Shown: one piece after another, positions 1 through 12,379 of the stretch
Position numbering within the stretch: position 1 is the first letter of the stretch
Layout: each line of letters starts with the position of its first letter
Origin: Bettongia penicillata ogilbyi
Lineage: Eukaryota; Chordata; Mammalia; Diprotodontia; Potoroidae
Direction of reading: 5' to 3'
NCBI GenBank assembly: GCA_023548195.1
Contig: JAJHZJ010000121.1
Location: 2,728,220 to 2,792,219 of the forward strand
Length of the DNA: 64,000 nt
Translations under genes and position numbers: made by a program
The notes under the pieces: generated by a model
Seen by the model: the letters and a program-made list of their open reading frames with translations, nothing else
The model's database searches: none
What the model was told of the DNA's origin: nothing

Positions 1-1400
1 ACATACCCTGTTGGAGAGGCAAACACATAAGGAACAAAAATGGCCTAGCTAGCTCATCCCTCTAGAACTTAAGGGCCTTCATGTCCTTCTTCATTTTAGA
101 GTTGTCCTCATTCTGTTCGCCCTTCTGCATAGCATCTCTTCTAGGCAAGTTGCTCAGCTGTATTTCCTTTGTCTGTACCTCTCAATGGCCAGAGCTAAAA
201 CGCTTTCTACAAACAAAACTCCTTTGACCTTGTATCCTGACTGACTTGACTAATTTCCTTATGGGTGTGGTGTCCTTTATTAGGCAAGGATGCAAGACTT
301 CATGGCATATGGGTGCTGAGAGGTAAGAGGAAGAGGAAGGAGAACCACCAATCCCTGCTCCTCAAGAGACAAAGAATGACTCCTCTCAGAGGCTAGATTG
401 TTTTCTCTTAGCTGGCTCTTTTTACACCCAGTGCACACATCCTTCATAGCTGCCTCCTGCTTCAGTTGAATTATTAGAGAACATCTTTCTTTCTATACAA
501 CCATCATAGGTGTGGCCATCCTTTAACCAGCCAGCGGCTAGCCACAATCTATCCATCAAGCTTAACTAAAAAATTTCTTTACATCTTTTAAAAGGGTATG
601 GAGTGTGGAAATTTCTTTATACTTTATACTTCAAATAGTTAACACCTAGTTTTCTCCATTGCCTTCCATAATGTCATGGACCAGCCTGGGGAGAATCATT
701 TGATAAGGTTTTTCCTAATCAGTCCCTACCTCCCTATCCCCTATTTGTCAAATCCTTCCCCAAAAAAGGTTCCAACCTTAGATGATCTAAGATCCTTTGA
801 AAGTCTAACATTTTATGATTCTGTGAACTGATTACAAGGCCTATAAAATTTGCTTCATCAGCCTGCCTTTGTGTCTCACAACTAGTCAGAAAAATTGCTT
901 ACAATGATTTTCTGTAATTAAGAAAATTTGTTTGGGGGAGTGGTCTTTTATAGTCATAGTAGGTAAGTCTCTTAAGAAGTATATATTTCTTTATAGAGTC
1001 ATTTAGAAACATATGTATGAAGCAGGCTCATTTATACAAGTCTGGGGCTTGCTTTTTATTCTCTTGGCACCTATGGTTGGAATCTCCTCCAATGCTAGAA
1101 ATGAAATTGTGACATTAAACAGAAAAGGGGAAACAGGATATTGGCAGCAGAGTCTGTTGTTGTTACAGACCAAATGGAGGCCAGTAGTCAGAAGGTTCAA
1201 AAATGCATTAATTTGTTTCTATTTCATGAGGAGTGTTAATGGTTAAATTAAAAAGCTTTAGACTTCATTAGGATAATTTTATAGGTAAAACTACCAGTTC
1301 ATTAGAGATTTTCAACACTGTGTAATTACATGATTCTGTTCTGATCCTGTTGTGTATTGTTCATTTGTTCAACCTCCCCACTTCCTTAAAGGGAAGTGTT

Positions 1401-1401
1401 T

Positions 1402-1442
<41 letters not shown>

Positions 1443-1473
1443 GCTACTGCTACTACTACTGCTACTACTACTG
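1401..1473. repeat. (CTA)n trinucleotide microsatellite
   Basis: About 24 units of a CTA/TAC repeat, with CTG interruptions in the right half. The interruptions suggest an ageing, less mutable tract. A threonine/alanine-rich frame across it is a by-product of the repeat. Confidence 0.95.
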
Positions 1474-1654
1474 TGATGCCTGATGCCTTTGGAATTTTAC
1501 ACATCATGGCATGTAGTACACACAGTTTAGCACATAACAAACTTCGATCTTTCTCTGTATTTCATGCTGTTTGGTTTCGAAGTTTTGTTTGTTGTTTTTT
1601 AAAACTCCATATCTAGTCAGGTTTCACATGGAATACTTCAGAAAGTAAGCAAAA

Positions 1655-1890
1655 AGGTAGCATAGTATATAGAGCATCCGGTGTGGAATCTTTCTGAGTT
1701 AAAAATCTGGTCTCAGATACTTAATAACTGTATGACCCTGGGTAAGTCACTTAACCCTGTTTGCCTCAGTTTCATCATCTGTAAAATGAGCTGGAGAAAG
1801 AAATAGCAAATCACTCCAGTATCTTTGCCAAGAAAACCCCAAATGGGCTCATGAATCAAAACATGACTGAAACAGCTGAACAAAAGTTGA
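1655..1890 (+). mobile_element. SINE1/WSINE-type marsupial SINE
   Basis: A tRNA/MIR-derived SINE in sense orientation. It has the MIR-like core (GGGTAAGTCACTTAACC), then CTCAGTTTCATCATCTGTAA, then the marsupial 3' section containing TTTGCCAAGAAAACCCC and ATGACTGAAACAGCTGAAC. The 5' tRNA-like part is diverged. This family is one of the clearest marsupial markers here. Confidence 0.9.
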
Positions 1891-2589
1891 AGCAATTAGT
1901 CATACCTTATCAACCTCAGTGTATTAATGAAATGTTTAACCTTAAGTTGCTATTGCTGTTTTTTGAAAAAAAAAAAAAGAGAAAACTGACTTTTCCTATT
2001 CATATGATATGGCTCAGGACAATCATTTTAATCTTTCTGAAATACTGTTTTTATCAGTGCTTTTGTGTGCTCAAGAATCTATATAGTGCTTTCTGATTTA
2101 ATTCATTCCTTAATAGAACATACATTTATTAAACACTCACCAGAATCATAAGTGAATTAGACAAAACTTTGGAGGTCAGATAATCCTGTTACTAAAAGCA
2201 AAGAAAGTCTTGTCTACATGCTAAAAAGTGTTCATCAGACTTCTTTTTGAAGCCTTCAAAGGACAACTTCCCACAGACTGTATGTTTTCTTTGAGACACC
2301 TCTCATTGTTTCCTTAGATTGAGCCAAAATCTTCCTTTCTTCCAACTTCTAACTTATCCCTGCTGTTTCTGGTTGTACAGGACCAAGTCTTCATTCCTAA
2401 AGGAGACTGCTCTCCACAGGACCTTGTCTACTCTGCCATAAAGCCTCTTAATCTTGGAAGTCTACTCTACCCTTGTACTATTCACACATTGGAAGTACTC
2501 TCTGTCCCTGTGACCTCTCCTTCTGACTGACTAGTTCCTCCCAGGCAACCATGTCTTCATTCCTCTTCCAGTCTTCACTTATTACTTTT

Positions 2590-3228
2590 ATTTAAATTTT
2601 TTTCTCAAAATATGTAAACAAAAATTTTATACATTTTTTTAAAATTTTGAGTTCCAAATTCTCTCACTCTCTCCCTTCCCTTCCCTCCCTTGAGAAGGCA
2701 GGCAATTTGATAAAAGTTATACATGTGTAGTCATGCAAAGCATTTCCATATTAGCCATGTTGCAAAAGAAAATACAGACCAAAAAACCCTCCAGGTATAA
2801 TAAAGTAAAAAAATTATGTTTCAGTCTGCGTTGAGACTCCATCAGTTCATTCTCTAGAGGTAGATGGCTTTTTCATCTTAAGTCCTTCCTATTGTCTTGG
2901 ATCATTATATTGCTGAGAATGGCCAAGTCATTCACAGTTGATCATCATACAGTATTGCTGTTACTGTGCACACTGTTCTCTTGTTCTTATTTCACTTTTC
3001 ATCAGTTCAGGTAAATCTCATGTTTTTCTGAAAGCATCCTGCTTGTCACTTCTTATAGTACAGTAGTATTCTGTCACAATCATATACCACAACCTATTCA
3101 ACCATTCCCTCAATTTCCAATTCTTTGCCACCACTAAAAGAACTGCTATAAATATTTCTGTACACGTAAGTCTTTTTCCTGGCTGGGTCATAGGGTATGT
3201 TCCGTTTGATAGCCCTTTGGGCACAGGC
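2590..3228 (-). mobile_element. L1 3' end, 5'-truncated, antisense
   Basis: On the minus strand this reads as the C-terminal tail of L1 ORF2, with phrases such as QRAIKRNIPYDPA and LWYMIVTEYYCTIRSDKQ that match the end of the better preserved L1 at 26.9-27.2 kb. An L1 3' UTR follows. Frames are broken at several points, so nothing functional can be made. Confidence 0.85.
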
Positions 3229-3289
3229 CCTCATTACTCCCCACAGGACTTGCTTTGCCATGCCCCCACACAGGCCACCTTCATTCTCC

Positions 3290-3780
3290 ATGCCCTTCCC
3301 CCCTTTCAGCTCCCTTTTGTGTGTCTTCTAATTCCGATGGGCTGGCCATGTTGTTCGAATGCAAAATGTACGCTTGCCAAAAAGACTTTTATGGAGAACT
3401 TGCATGGGACAGATGATCACATGGTGGCCAGAAAAAACGATACAAGGACACTCTCAAAGTCTCTGTCAAGAACTTTGGATTTGACTGTGCAACATGGGAG
3501 ACACTGGTACAGGACCACTCAGCATGGTGTACCCACATCAGAAAGGGTGCTGTGCTCTTTGAGCAGAGCAGAGTTGAGACAGTACAAAGTAAATGCAGGA
3601 TGCACAAATTTGGGATATTCACTTCAAATATTCACATGGACTATCTGTACCCAACCTGTGGTAGATCATTCTGAGCTCGTATTGGTCTGATCAGCCACAG
3701 TTGGACACACTGAAACTTCATTTTATCATGGTGATGTCATTTTGGTCCTCTTCGAAGATGAACCCTGTGTCTTTGGTCAT
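3290..3780 (+). mobile_element. RTE-like LINE 3' fragment
   Basis: The plus strand encodes, across frameshifts, the C-terminal tail of a non-LTR retrotransposon: a GWPCCSN/RLPKRLLW-like start, a KRYKDTLK-like phrase, and a final Cys/His segment with a RIGLISH-like end. The last bases (GTCATTTTGGTCCTCTTCGA) match the tails of three SINEs elsewhere in this window, as expected of a LINE/SINE pair. The RTE assignment is inferred from that tail and from known marsupial RTE/RTESINE pairs; another clade is possible. Confidence 0.6.
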
Positions 3781-3893
3781 TAGAATGCAAGCTTCTAGAG
3801 AGCAGCAACTCTCTTTCTGCTTATATTTATATTCCCTAGCACTTAGCACAGTGCCTAGTACATCATAAGCACTTAATAAAGACTTATTGTTAT
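3781..3893 (+). mobile_element. L2 3' end
   Basis: Typical L2 terminus: CTTAGCACAGTGCCTAGTAC, then GCACTTAATAAAGACTTATTG and a short (TTA)n tail. Confidence 0.85.
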
Positions 3894-3959
3894 TATTGTT
3901 AAAACAATTTTTATTCCTTTTCCTAAAGACAAACCTTCAAGTTCTGGAAGAAAGTGATC

Positions 3960-4105
3960 GTTTGACAACATTTACTAAATGTCTACTATGTGAAAGGCCA
4001 TTATGTCTTGTCCAGGTGAAACAAAGAGAAAAAATAAAGTCATCCTTCCCTTCAGAGAATCTGTAACTTAATAAAGAGAACTATGACATAATGCACATGA
4101 GTATG
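3960..4105 (-). mobile_element. L2 3' end, antisense
   Basis: Reads as the reverse complement of an L2 terminus (ACATTTACTAAATGTCTACT, CTTCCCTTCAGAGAATCTG). Diverged and short. Confidence 0.6.
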
Positions 4106-4934
4106 ATATAAGGTGGGATAGGGTATCTTCAGAATATTTTTCTCTTGGATTGTTTCTTCCATTCCATTAAAGAACAGTTTATCCTATCGGTTAAGTTTGG
4201 GAGTAGAGTCCCTTTTACTCTACATTTACCAGGGAAACAAACCTGAATTGGCTAAGTACATAAGTTTTTGATTGCCTCTGGAAAAGAAAAACAAACAGCA
4301 GTTTTGTCAGCTTCCTGAAAGAGTTCTCTCACTCTCCTCCATACTTGCTGAAATTGAAATCCTTAGTTCTTTAATTGCTCCCACTCTCTGACTCTTCAGT
4401 GCCCTGATTGCTCTCACCACTGAATGCTACAACAAATTGCCTGTTATTTGTTCCATAGGATCTGTCACTGAAGACAGCTAAGCCCATGATTCTGCAAGTC
4501 AGTGGTCTTCAAAACAGAGGCCATAGGCTTCCCCCAGGAGAAGGGGTAGGCTTAGGCCTGGCCCCGAAGGGGTGTGTAATCTACCATTTGCAGTCTGCAG
4601 ACCAGCCTCACCACGGGCTTCCAGCACAACTTACCTGACTTTATGCCCCAGCATTGTATCCCTTCACTCTGCTATACAAGCTCCCAGTCCCCTCTCTGAA
4701 CCTTCCATCACCTCTCAGGATAGTTACACCCTAAATTTTCCACAGCTGCTGGGCAGGCACTCACTATGGAAAAATTCTACCCCCATCCTCTCTCCCTCAG
4801 ATCACCTCATAAGATAATTATTAATCAGCAATACATGTATGTAATATATGAGTGAGTGAATATACTCCTATTAGCAGTGCATACTTAAAAATTTTAACTG
4901 ATAGGTGAACAACCAAAAAAAAAACTAGAGACCA

Positions 4935-5195
4935 CTGCTTTTGGGGGCAGCTAATTCATGCAGTTGATTGTGTTGGATTTGGAGTCAGGAAGACTTGAAT
5001 TCAAATTCTACCTCTTATACTTAACCAACTGTGTGATGCTGAGCAAGTCACTTAACCTCTTTGTCTCCGTTTCCTCATTTGTAAAATGGGAGTAGTAATG
5101 GCAGCCACATTACAGGGATGTTTTGAATGTCAAATGAGATAGCATGTAAATCACTTTGCAGGCCTTTAACTATTATTAGTATCAACTGTACTTAC
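4935..5195 (+). mobile_element. MIR-family SINE
   Basis: Sense MIR-like element: GGAGTCAGGAAGACTTGAAT, GAGCAAGTCACTTAACCTC, CCTCATTTGTAAAATGGGAG, then the downstream MIR segment with AAATGAGATAGCATGTAAA. Confidence 0.85.
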
Positions 5196-5258
5196 CATAT
5201 CTGTCATTATCTGGTGGCCTGGCATTACTTCGTCCAGGTGCTAGAGTTCAATCTGATG

Positions 5259-5475
5259 CAGCAGTTCTTAAGCCTTGTGTGTCATGGACCCTTCTCACAG
5301 TGAAGCCCATAGGCCTCCTTCTTGGAATAATATTTTTAAATAATAGAAGGAAATGCTAAGTTTTAGTGAGAGATGAGTGAAAATAATACTTTTTCTCTAG
5401 TCCAGGTACACAGATCCCTTGGAATCTCTCCACAGAACCCTTAGGGAATCTATAAACCCCAGTTTAAGAACCCCC
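5259..5475 (+). mobile_element. hAT-like MITE (CAGNGGTTCTTAA family), copy 1
   Basis: Starts CAGCAGTTCTTAA and ends TTTAAGAACCCCC, imperfect terminal inverted repeats of hAT/Charlie type. The interior (TCATGGACCC, GTGAAGCCCATAGGC) matches six other copies in this window. No coding capacity; clade assigned from termini only. Confidence 0.65.
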
Positions 5476-5499
5476 AACCTCATGCAAGAAGTAGCTGCA

Positions 5500-6032
5500 G
5501 TTAATCAACAAGCATTTATTAAGCACCCTGCTACGTTACAGACACTGTGCTGAGCCCTGGGGATACAAAGAAAGGCACAAAAGGGAGCCTTGCCATTAAG
5601 GATCCTGTATTCTAGTGGGGGAGACATGAAACAGCTGTATGCAGACGAGATGGATGCAAAGGAAAATGTAAGAGAATCTGAGAGGGAAGGCAGTAGGACA
5701 GGACTGATCTGGGGCCCCAACGAAAGTGGGGATTCGAGCTGGATCTGAAGCAGGCTGGGGAAGATGGGGGGCAGAGGAGAGGAGGGACGATGTGCTTGTT
5801 CATCCTTCATTCTCAGAGTTATCAGTGACATCACCAGGGCGATGTCTTGACTGAGGAGTCAGGAGATGGAGTGTCCTGGAGGAAGAGGAAGAGGATCGGT
5901 GTAGGAAATAGAGTATGCAGAGGGAAGATTGCAAAGGTAACAAGGGACTAGGCTATGAAGTCAAAAAGGGAACCTTACAATTTATTCTGGAGGTGTAGGA
6001 AGCCAATGGAGTCTATTGACTGCAGAAGGGGA
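5500..6032 (-). mobile_element. L2 3' region, antisense
   Basis: Begins with the reverse complement of the L2 terminus (AGCATTTATTAAGCACCCTG, then ACACTGTGCTGAGCCCTGGG) and continues through L2 3' sequence to GAGACGTGGCCGGACCC. A minus-strand frame of 109 residues here is chance. Confidence 0.85.
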
Positions 6033-6034
6033 GA

Positions 6035-6225
6035 CGTGGCCGGACCCACTGCATTCTGGGCCATCTCCAGTCATCCTGAACAATATCTGGCCACAGGATC
6101 TCTTCTCTAGAGGAGAAAGTCAGGCTGGTGACTTTGCACAGCCCTCCCTCACTCAAATCAAAGTCGGTTGCAAGTCATGTCATCCTCTCCCTGATGTCAT
6201 GGTCCTCTGTGAAACCATAGTGATT
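6035..6225 (+). mobile_element. RTE-tailed SINE (RTESINE type), copy 1
   Basis: Head GCATTCTGGGCCATCTCCAG, middle GGTGACTTTGCACAGCCCTC, tail GATGTCATGGTCCTCT. The same three blocks recur at 49.8 and 50.4 kb. The tail matches the RTE-like LINE end at about 3.75 kb. Confidence 0.75.
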
Positions 6226-6234
6226 TCTCATGTG

Positions 6235-6445
6235 TATAGAGCTTCTCAAGTTTTACAAATTGTTTTCCTCCTAACAACACTGGAAGGGCAGATATTGCTC
6301 TCCTCATTTTACAGATGAACAAACCAAGGCTCAGAGAAATGAAATTATGCTCGAGGTTTCTTTGCTAGTAGATGGTAGAGCCAAGATTCACACCCAAATC
6401 CTTTGACTCCAAATTGAATGGTTTTTCTAATAAGCCACACTTTCC
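6235..6445 (-). mobile_element. MIR-family SINE, antisense
   Basis: Contains CTCATTTTACAGATGAACAA, GGCTCAGAGAAATGAAATTA and GCCAAGATTCACACCCAAAT, the reverse complement of the MIR core and flanks. Confidence 0.85.
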
Positions 6446-6459
6446 ATTCTTGTTTCCCA

Positions 6460-6905
6460 CAGGTCCCTTACATAAACCTTCTCTGTTCCAGTCATCTGCC
6501 TCCTAACTGTGATAAACACACACTGTGCTTATTTTCAGTTTCCTGTTTTTGCTAAAACTCTTCACACTTCCTAGAATACCTTCCCCTTTTTTTCTCTGCT
6601 GTCTAAATCCTCATCAACTCTCAAAGCTCATGTTAAGTCCCAGTTACTTCATGAAGCTCCCCTCAGGTACCCCAGTCCCTGTTGATCTCTCTCATCTTCC
6701 AACTGCAGTAGCATTTAAAACTTGACTACAAAGTTTTGTACTTCATTATGCTCTACCTTATATTCTCTGTTTCTTTTGTGCCCCTGAGGTAAGTTATAAA
6801 TTCTCCATGGCATGAGTCACACCTTATACTTCCGTGTTTCCTCCTTAATACCTAGTACACTGGACATGTAAAAGCATCCAGTAAACGTTGGTTGATTGGT
6901 TGGTT
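6460..6905 (+). mobile_element. L2 3' region
   Basis: Pyrimidine-rich L2 3' sequence (CTCAAAGCTCATGTTAAGTC, TTCATGAAGCTCCCCTCAGG) followed by an L2-like terminus (ACCTAGTACACTGGACATG, CAGTAAACGTTGGTTGATTG). Moderately diverged. Confidence 0.65.
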
Positions 6906-8289
6906 GGTTGACAAAATGCTATGTGCTGGCTTACTATAAATTCTGTGATAGACTTCAAAAAGCCTTTGAAATTTTCTGTATACCTTTTTCATGTTCCTTA
7001 TCAGCTTCTCTTTTGTCAGCTTTGTGGTTCACATACTACATGCTTCTCAATTTGAAATTTTATTTTCAAGGAGATCAAGTAGCGTGTTTTTCAAGAGTTC
7101 TTTGTTTCATTAGAAAATTTCATGCCTATTTTAGACATCATGTAAAATGACTGTTTAGAATCCTAAAAAGTATATTAAACATGCAAAACAAGCTTTTTGG
7201 TTGATCGCTGTTTAAAATGCAAGCAGTTTCCTTTTTCCATTTTTTTAATATGTGGTTATTGCATTTCAAAAAGACCAAGTGAAGGAAATGTTTCCTGTTT
7301 GTGGAGACAGATGGCAAGTCCATATTAAACCCTACAAAAAAGGAGAACGATGCCAAAAAACATCTTAGAATTAGCACTTAAAAACTTTCTGGTTTTAAAG
7401 CATTTTCTTACTGTCATAAATGTAGTTAAGATTTTATATTACAAAATTTAAAGGGGCTGTTACCAACCCTCTAAAGGCATGCTTTTAAAAAATTGTACCT
7501 GGACAATTTAATTCCAAGATAAGCTCCTCCTAATTTTTTTTAGTCTGTGCTTTTCTAGCTATAAATATATTGAGTTTTTAGAAAACTTACACAGGTGATA
7601 GAAGGTAAGCAAGGAATTGTGCTACAATTGACTTTCAATTATCCTTAGACTGTCTAAAATTGGTCATGGACCATTTTCCCATGATATACCCTCTCTCCTG
7701 GGCCACACATGCGTGCTCTTGCTTGGGCTGAGAATACAGCAAATTTAACACTCGCTTTCTTCCCTGAGTGGATCCATGGTACAGATTCCAATCCATCTTC
7801 TCATACTGTAGGGTTTTTGTCAGTGTCTTTTTCTAAAATTTTCAGAGAATCTACCAATACATGGGAGACCTTCCTCTATTCCTCTTAATATTTCATGGAG
7901 ATGTTTGTGTTCAGGCTGCCATTATTACCTGCTACTCTTACTGTATGATCCATCTACCTCTGTCTCTGATCATATGTGTTTCCAAAGGTGTCTTTTGTGC
8001 CACTTCTTGAGGGCATGCCAAAGCCTGTTTACACCAGTTGTACATTTTTCCATGGACTATTGGATTACCTGCAATTTTTATTCTTCAGAGATTGTGGTAT
8101 TCCAAGATTCATAGTTCTCTAACCTCACCAGGATATTACTGATGTTTTAAAAATAGGGTTTAACTGCAGTGACCAGTTTGAGATCATTAAAAATACTGTA
8201 GTTTCCCAAATACCATCCAATCTGATCTCTTTTGATTCAAAACTGGACCCAGTTATCTGTCTGTAGTGCCTTTCTAAAGCCTATATCCT

Positions 8290-9641
8290 GGAAGGTGGAG
8301 TCAAGATCACAGAGCAGCAGAAGGCAATACAACCCCTCTTTACTCACCCCACCCCCAAATCCAAAGAGATGTAGAATATACACCAGACCAAATCCTAATG
8401 GGAAAATCCAATAAAAAGTTACAGTGCATCACTTGTCCAGGCCATGTCTGAATAGGGACACAGACAAAGAGGTCTACAGTCAGTTGGGATGGCATCTGGT
8501 CAGGAAGGAGCACACCAAGAACTGTGCGTTCTGGCACCCCAACCACCAAGACAAGAGAAGGTCCAAGACTCCTATTGGGGTGCTATTGGCAGTTTTGTCA
8601 CTTACTAGCCAGTTCTTGGTCACAGGTCCAGGGTGGACAGAAAAGGCAGTCTGCGCCCAGGAATACAGTGATCACAGACTTGAGGCTGTGTACCAAGAGA
8701 GCAGCAAGTTCAGATGAAAACAAGAGCTGTGTGGCTCAGACTTCAGGAGCAGAGTGTAGTTTTAGTTCAGTTTCTAGCCCATCTGAAACCTGCAGAGAAA
8801 TAATCAGGAGCTACATTTCTACCACATTTTCTACCAGAATCTGCAAAGCCTCCTAGACAGCTGATAGTGGCTGAATCCAGCAGCATCCTACTGTTGCTCA
8901 GATTTTGCTTTGGAAACGCTAAAGGCTTGCAGGTCCTCTGCCTCTGAGATACTGGAATAACACAACACTCCGTGCCCGCAAGAAAGCAGAAGCAAGACCA
9001 TCCTGTACCTTCCTTCCAGAAGCATGCGGAGCCAGTTCCTAACATCACATCCAGAATCGAGAAGTAGGGCTGGAAGAAGGAGCGAACAAAGACTCCCAGC
9101 ATCGAACATTATTATGGTGACAGAGATGCTCAAGACACAAAACCAGAAGAAGGGAGTAATTCGAAAAATACCTACAAACAAGGCCAGACTCCTAGAAAAA
9201 TTTTGAAAATAACTTTAAAGTGTTTTTTATAAATCAAAATACTGGAGGGGAAAAATGGAAGAGAAATGAGAGCTATGGAAGAAAGAATTGAAAATGGAAT
9301 TAACAGCACAAAAGGGACAACACATTTCCCAGGCCAAAATTAAAATAGATCAAATAAAAGCCAATAACTCCATGAAACACGAAATAGTAAAACAGCATGG
9401 CAAAAACAACTGACCTAAGAATAATTAGACCAACTGAACAACGTTAACAAAAAAAGAGCCTTGATAGACATCATATTTCAAAAATATCTTAAAAGGATAT
9501 TGCCCAGATCTCTCTTTAGAACTAGATCACAGCAAACAGCCAAAAGAAAGAATTCTAGTGGGTCAGACAAGGAGGAGACTGGCAGCATGATTGATTGATA
9601 CTTGAACCTCATTCTCATCTGAACTGAAATTAAAGGTGGGA

Positions 9642-9672
<31 letters not shown>

Positions 9673-10240
9673 TGGATATAGAGATACATTTCACTCAATA
9701 AGGAAATAGGAAGACAAGGGGAAATTGGAGGGTAGATCAAGGGTGGCTCTAGTCCTAAACAATACAAATTCTTAAGAATGTATAAAAATATTTATAGCTG
9801 TTTTTGAGAGGACAAGAATGGGAATCTGGGTGGGGAGGAGGGGGGTCTTAGTAGGGGATCAGGGAATGACTAAACAAGCTTTGGGATGGAATGTTGTGAT
9901 GTAAGAAATGATGAAAGGGATAGTTTCATAGAAATCAAGAAAGATTTATGTGAATCCATGCACTGAAGTAAAGAGAAAAAATTTATTCATTGACAGTAAT
10001 ATTGTAGGGACAAACAACTTCAAAAGTATAAGGATCAGTATAATGACCAACCACAATTTCAAAAGACGAATGACAAAACATTCTACCTGCCTTCTGATAG
10101 AAAGGTGAAGGACTCAGAATGCAGAATGAGGCATATATTTTTGGACATGGTCATTATGGAAATGCGTTTTCTTTGATTTTACAAGATTGTAACTGGGGTT
10201 TTGTTTTTCTCAATTTAAAAAAAAGAAAGAAAAATCTGTA
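8290..10240 (+). mobile_element. Decayed ORF1-only L1 relative (HAL1-like)
   Basis: Begins GGTGGAGTCAAGATCACAG, a version of the CAAGATGGC start seen in the other L1/HAL1 5' ends here. A GC-richer 5' UTR of roughly 0.8 kb follows, then a stop-riddled ORF1-like stretch near 9.1-9.5 kb (MVTEMLKTQNQKK onward), an (AC)n tract, and an A-rich 3' end (TTTAAAAAAAAGAAAGAAAA). No ORF2 lies between ORF1 and the tail, which fits a half-L1. The reading frame is destroyed. Confidence 0.6.
9641..9669. repeat. (AC)n microsatellite
   Basis: About 13 AC units within the 3' part of the HAL1-like element. Confidence 0.95.
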
Positions 10241-10354
10241 TTGATAAACTTACTGAGTGAACTGAATTACAGCTTCAGGTTCAATCTGTGCAATGTATCC
10301 TTTATCCACTTGGTTTTTCCAGTGTGAATTATTATATCAATCTTTTTTGGGTAT

Positions 10355-10535
10355 CATAAGAATATAGATTTAGATGCAGAAAAGTTCTTTGAAGTCATGT
10401 ACTCTAATAGATAAAACCCAAACAGATTAAATTATTTGTCCAGGTCTCACAGGTCATATTAACAGAGCACCAATTCAAAGCCAGATCCTCACAGCTCTGA
10501 GCTGAAGGTGTTTTCTACTGCACTAGATCTCTTTG
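10355..10535 (-). mobile_element. MIR-family SINE, antisense
   Basis: Contains TTATTTGTCCAGGTCTCACA, CAATTCAAAGCCAGATCCTC and CTGCACTAGATCTCTT, the reverse complement of a MIR core with flanks. Confidence 0.7.
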
Positions 10536-10539
10536 AAGA

Positions 10540-10690
10540 GACACTATAATGTTCCAGGACTTAATGAAATCAGCAGAATATCATCCATAGACAAGTGCAT
10601 CTTATAGAATTTCTTTTCTCCATGCAATCAGCCCAAGATATTTTCCATATTGGTAGATGCTGCAGGGCTGAGAAAGGAAGAGATATACAA
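10540..10690 (-). mobile_element. Non-LTR reverse transcriptase fragment, antisense
   Basis: The minus strand reads LSMDDILLIS near its right end, an (F/Y)xDD-type reverse transcriptase active-site phrase in a plausible hydrophobic setting. The rest is too decayed to give a clade. Confidence 0.35.
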
Positions 10691-12379
10691 GTGGATATTC
10701 CTTCCCTACTTCATGCTTTTCAGAAAATGCCTAGAAATATGAAGGATTGATTGCATTTCTAAAAGGAGTATATAAGAATATCAAGAAATAGGCAGAGAGT
10801 TGATATAGTATGGACTGTGTTGGATGCTAACCTGAGGGTAGTATTAGAACATTTAAAAAGGTCATGGTTGTACTGAATATGTTTTGGCATGAAAGCAGAT
10901 GGTATGTGAATTCAGAGGCTGGGTGTCCATTTTGGTGTGCATTTTATTTTAAAAGCAGAGTATGAGTATATGAGGGCAGGCAGGGAGTCTACTGGTCATT
11001 GTAGGGCTGGGCAGGAGTTGTATGTTGGTCAGCTTGAGGTTTGGTTAGTAATCTTCCACAATATAGCATTAGTTCAGTTAGGCTTTAGATTCAGATGTAC
11101 TGGAGAAAATCTGATCTTATAGTTTTTATCAACAGTGACTGCTCTGCACTGGAATGTTGGTAGGGGAACCAACAACCAAACCACAAAGCTCTGACCTAAA
11201 CAGATAGCCATGTATACACCCACACATCAAAATGACCTTATCTGTAGATTCTCAGTCTCCACCCGTACTCATAGTCAACTGTCATACTGAAACACACTTC
11301 TAAAGTGTACAGTGCTTGACCAAACATACACCTCTGTACTTGTGCTGAAAAACATGCCTGAAACACATATTTACTGCAGCTGCTACCTCCACACCAAATC
11401 CGTCTCACTCTCTGCTGTTAAACCAAAGTGTAGATTAGGAACTGTGGACTCCCGGACTCCACACTTGCTGTCATAGCCTCCTTCTCTGTTCTTAAGCCAA
11501 GACACATGCCCAGTACACCCATTCACCGCAACCACTGCCTTTTCTTCCACAATCTAGCACTCGCTGTATCCAAGGTTAGCTCTCAGCCACCACTAGCCTT
11601 TATCCAACACTCCTCAATCCAATCCTACTTTCCATGGCTTCTCTATATTTTTTCACAGAATTGTCATCCCTTACCCCTTCTTCCCAGCCACCCCTATGAT
11701 GACATGTGAGGAGTCTTCCTTTACAAAAACAAGCATCTGTATCCATCTTTCCTCCACCTCATAACATCTCAGTGTCCTGAAACCCTATGGCACTGATAAA
11801 TACATTTGTGAGCATAGGTCTTCCTTTTATACTGTTTGATATGGATACACAGCAAATAATTGGGAAAAGTTAGTTTCTGGACAAATCTGTCATTAGTCTT
11901 GAATCCCACGTGCAAAAAAAAAATATCTTGTTTGAGGAGAGCCTTTAAGGCTACGTTTTGTTCTTGTAAGTCAGAAGTAGATTCATAATAAGCAAACACT
12001 TGACACAGCAGGCTCTTCTCTTCTCTATCCTTCTCAGGCATGTGATGGTGAGGCTGTGAGTTTATTACAGAATTCTCCTGAATTCTACCTCCACCCTTCT
12101 CACCTTTTCATCAGTGATACAGTCAGTAAACACATAGATAATTCTCAAAAGGATTTTATAGTAATGAGCAAGTATTGATGCCTTCTTGGTCTTCAAAAAA
12201 AATAACAGCTACAATAATAATAGTACTGTCCATGATCAATTCCACTCATGTAGAATCTTCCTCTCTTTAAGATCTCTGTGTATCCAAAACTAAGCTTACC
12301 TTTCCCCCAAACCCTCCCCTCTTTCAAATTTCCCTAGCTGTTTGTCAAAGATATCACCATCCTTAGAGTATAATGTGAT

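Noticed and set aside
3217..3690. 157-residue plus-strand frame as a host gene
   Set aside because: It crosses the junction between an antisense L1 and an RTE-like LINE tail; part of it is out of frame with the LINE protein.
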